A DNA stretch of 7,716 bases from QNFN01 sp964195335 (lineage in GTDB: Bacteria; Pseudomonadota; Gammaproteobacteria; QNFN01): positions 1 through 7,716 of the forward strand of contig CAXMPC010000073.1 in NCBI GenBank assembly GCA_964195335.1, given 5' to 3'. Each line of letters starts with the position of its first letter. Position 1 is the first letter of the stretch. The position numbers were made by a program, and so were the translations under genes. The notes below the pieces were generated by a model. The model was not told the DNA's origin and did no database searches. It saw only the letters and a list, made by a program, of their open reading frames with translations. This document shows positions 5,605 to 7,716 of the stretch, one piece after another.

Positions 5605-7716
5605 TTACTGGTAGAGCTTGATGCCGGCGAACAGGCGGGTCTCGAAGATGTTCTTGTTCTCGAAGTCGCGGTAATCGAGACCGGTGTTCTGCACCACGCC
5701 GTAGAACTCCCCCTGCCAGGTCTCATTGAGCCGGAAACGGTAGGCGCCACGCAGGTCGAGGCGGGTGTAGGCCGGGACATCATCGCCGATTTCGAGGAAC
5801 TGCATGCCGCTGACATGATAGAGCGCGGCGCTCAGGGTTACCTTCTGGACCGGGCGGTGGATCGCGAGGAGACTGAGAATGTGCGAAGGGACCGAGTCGC
5901 TCCACTCGCGTTCGTACTTGGCCAGTCGCGTCGGGTCCTGTCGCAGCGGGTTGCTGCCGAAATCGGCGAACGGGTAGTCGAGCAACTGCGGCTGGGTGAA
6001 GGTCAGGTTGCGCATCCGGGTGATGCTGTAGGAACCGATCAGGCGGCTGCGGTGACTCGGCCGGAACTCCAGGCTGGTTTCGAGGCCGTACAGGTCCAGG
6101 TCGGCCTGGTTGGCGAAGGCTGAGGTGATCGAGTCGGCCGGTTCGGCGACCACCGAACTGCCGGAATTGACGTTGCAGTTCACGCCAAGAGCTCCAGGTA
6201 CCGGGTTCTGCGCCGGGTCACAGGTGGCGAGGTCATCGCGGGTCAGGAACTCATAGGTGTAATCGATGAGGAGATCCGTGTAGCGCTCGTAGAAGAGCTT
6301 GACGTCACCGCGCAGCGGAGCCCGGTCGGAGAAATCGAACAGCCAACCAAGCTCGAGGGATTCGACCGTCTCGTTGTCGGGCGTGTCAGGCGACTTGCCG
6401 ATCTGGTAGATCAGGTCCGTGGTGCCGTCGATGCCAGGGCCGCCGAGTCCCGAGAGGTCGAGGTCGAGCGGGTAGTACTCATCCCAGCGTGACTCCCACA
6501 TCGACGGTGCACGTACCGATCGCGACGCGGAGATGCGGAAGGTGTGGCCGTCGTTGGGGGTGAAATTCAGGGCCAGTCGTGGGGAGACGTCGGAGCCGGA
6601 GATCTTGTGATCCTCGATCATGGCGCCAGCATTCATCGTCAGCATTTGCGTGACACGCCACTCGGCATTGCCGAACAGCCGCACCAGCGTGTTGTCTACC
6701 GGATTTCCAGGCCCGAAGTAGCCGCGGGAGTCGACCTCGTCACGGCGCAACTCACCGCCCCAGACCATGCGCAAGTCTTCCGCCGGTTGCAGGATGTGCT
6801 GCAATTCGAGCGCATACCGGTCCTCGGTGCGGGTCTTGCTGAAGTCGATTTCCAGGGCCACGGGGAACGGATTGTCCGGGTGGCCTGGCTCCATGAGCGT
6901 GGGGTAGTCGTCGTCGCGTTCACTCCTCTGGACATAACCGAGAACCTTGAGCAGCCCGCCATCGTCCAGGTCGTGTTCCCAGTTCGCCTGGCCGAAAACA
7001 TTGGAAACCTCGACGGTGCGGGCCGGGTCATCGATGGTGGGGCGCTTGACGCCCGTGAGCAGTTCGATGTCGTAGCCGCCCTCGTTGAGGTCGCCTGTCT
7101 TGATGCCGGCCTGGAACCGGATTCGATCACGCTGCCCGGCGGTGTACATGGCATCGAAGGTGGCGAGGCCGAGTGACTTTCCGTCGACCTCGTCATCGTT
7201 GAGGATGTCGAAGCCGTCGTCCTTTTCGTGACCGAGGGTGTAGCGCATCTCGAGAGGGCCGCGGGTGAAACCGTGGCGAAAGACCCCTTGTGTGTAGCCT
7301 GGGTCACCGGCCGCGACACGGGCGTAGAGTCCCTGGCTGGCATCCGGGTGGCGGGTGAAGATGTTGACCACGCCGAGGAACGAATTGGCGCCGTAGGTGG
7401 CGCCGTTCGGTCCGCGGATTACCTCGATGCGTTCGATGTCGTCGATCGCCAACGGCAAGTCCGACCAGCCCAGGCCACCGAAGAACGGGGTGTAGACCGA
7501 GCGGCCATCGACCAGCACCTGCAGGCGACGGCCGAAAGAGTCCACGAAACCATGGTAGCTGACCGCGCGCTGGTTGCCGCCGTCGCTGGCGACGAGGAAG
7601 CCGGGTGCGAGGCGCAGCAGGTCGGCGATCTCCCGCGCACCGCTGGTATCGATCATCTCGCGGTCGATGACGAAGACCGCGGCAGGGGCGTCCTGGGGGC
7701 GCTGGGCGAGGCGGGT
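5605..7716 (-). CDS. TonB-dependent outer-membrane receptor (upstream copy, partial at the N-terminus)
   Basis: The frame stays open from the TAA at 5607-5605 to the right edge, giving 703 visible residues. The ATG at 7656 is internal, because the 20 preceding codons (TRLAQRPQDAPAAVFVIDRE) match the plug of the neighbouring receptor. By that comparison about 60 residues, including the signal peptide and TonB box, lie outside the window. The plug fills visible residues 1-123 with MIDTSGAREI, LQVLVDGRSVY, DIERIEVIRGPN and NSFLGVVNIFTR; the remainder is a 22-stranded-type barrel rich in alternating aromatic residues. Two Cys codons (6220-6222 and 6175-6177) bracket a loop, probably a surface disulfide. 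It ends FAGIKLYQ, with the aromatic residue next to last. The ligand is unknown. It is upstream of, and paralogous to, the 3388-5499 receptor; no clear terminator separates them, so read-through is possible. Confidence 0.92.
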   Translation of the reverse strand, partial: TRLAQRPQDAPAAVFVIDREMIDTSGAREIADLLRLAPGFLVASDGGNQRAVSYHGFVDSFGRRLQVLVDGRSVYTPFFGGLGWSDLPLAIDDIERIEVIRGPNGATYGANSFLGVVNIFTRHPDASQGLYARVAAGDPGYTQGVFRHGFTRGPLEMRYTLGHEKDDGFDILNDDEVDGKSLGLATFDAMYTAGQRDRIRFQAGIKTGDLNEGGYDIELLTGVKRPTIDDPARTVEVSNVFGQANWEHDLDDGGLLKVLGYVQRSERDDDYPTLMEPGHPDNPFPVALEIDFSKTRTEDRYALELQHILQPAEDLRMVWGGELRRDEVDSRGYFGPGNPVDNTLVRLFGNAEWRVTQMLTMNAGAMIEDHKISGSDVSPRLALNFTPNDGHTFRISASRSVRAPSMWESRWDEYYPLDLDLSGLGGPGIDGTTDLIYQIGKSPDTPDNETVESLELGWLFDFSDRAPLRGDVKLFYERYTDLLIDYTYEFLTRDDLATCDPAQNPVPGALGVNCNVNSGSSVVAEPADSITSAFANQADLDLYGLETSLEFRPSHRSRLIGSYSITRMRNLTFTQPQLLDYPFADFGSNPLRQDPTRLAKYEREWSDSVPSHILSLLAIHRPVQKVTLSAALYHVSGMQFLEIGDDVPAYTRLDLRGAYRFRLNETWQGEFYGVVQNTGLDYRDFENKNIFETRLFAGIKLYQ

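Noticed and set aside
7654..7656. ATG 7656 as the start of the upstream receptor
   Set aside because: Twenty in-frame codons before it match the paralogue's plug, so the gene continues past the right edge and this Met is internal.

Overview
The window looks like part of a GC-rich proteobacterial chromosome, probably gammaproteobacterial. The grounds are the GC-rich third positions in every convincing gene, Gram-negative outer-membrane receptors, and a periplasmic-type binding protein with a Sec signal peptide. No phage, insertion sequence, tRNA, rRNA or CRISPR signal was seen, and the genus cannot be read from the sequence.

Left part (1-3357): a tungstate uptake locus. A regulator reading left (1-777, C-terminus cut off by the window edge) carries an excisionase/MerR-like winged helix fused to a periplasmic-binding-protein-like sensor domain. 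Across a 255-base spacer with several inverted repeats lies a rightward operon: tupB (permease, ATG 1033), tupC (ATPase, overlapping tupB) and tupA (binding protein, 35 bases after tupC). Together TupA captures tungstate in the periplasm, TupB passes it through the inner membrane and TupC supplies the ATP energy. The divergent regulator is the natural candidate for controlling the operon in response to metal oxyanion, but that is inferred from position and domain type.

Right part (3388-7716): two tandem TonB-dependent outer-membrane receptors, both on the minus strand and convergent with tupA. The upstream one (5605-7716) loses roughly its first 60 residues at the window edge. The downstream one (3388-5499) appears complete. 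Their plug domains align without gaps at about 60% identity while the barrels have diverged strongly, which fits an old duplication followed by change of ligand or surface. A plausible sigma70 promoter and a compact repeat/hairpin cluster sit in front of the downstream receptor.

The tup genes and receptors end tail to tail with only 30 bases between them, which hold a short dyad. Whether the receptors feed the tungstate transporter is an open hypothesis; their ligand cannot be read from the sequence. The most interesting points are the PBP-fused regulator with its dyad-rich control region, the paired receptors beside a tungstate importer, and the unusual ends of the downstream receptor.
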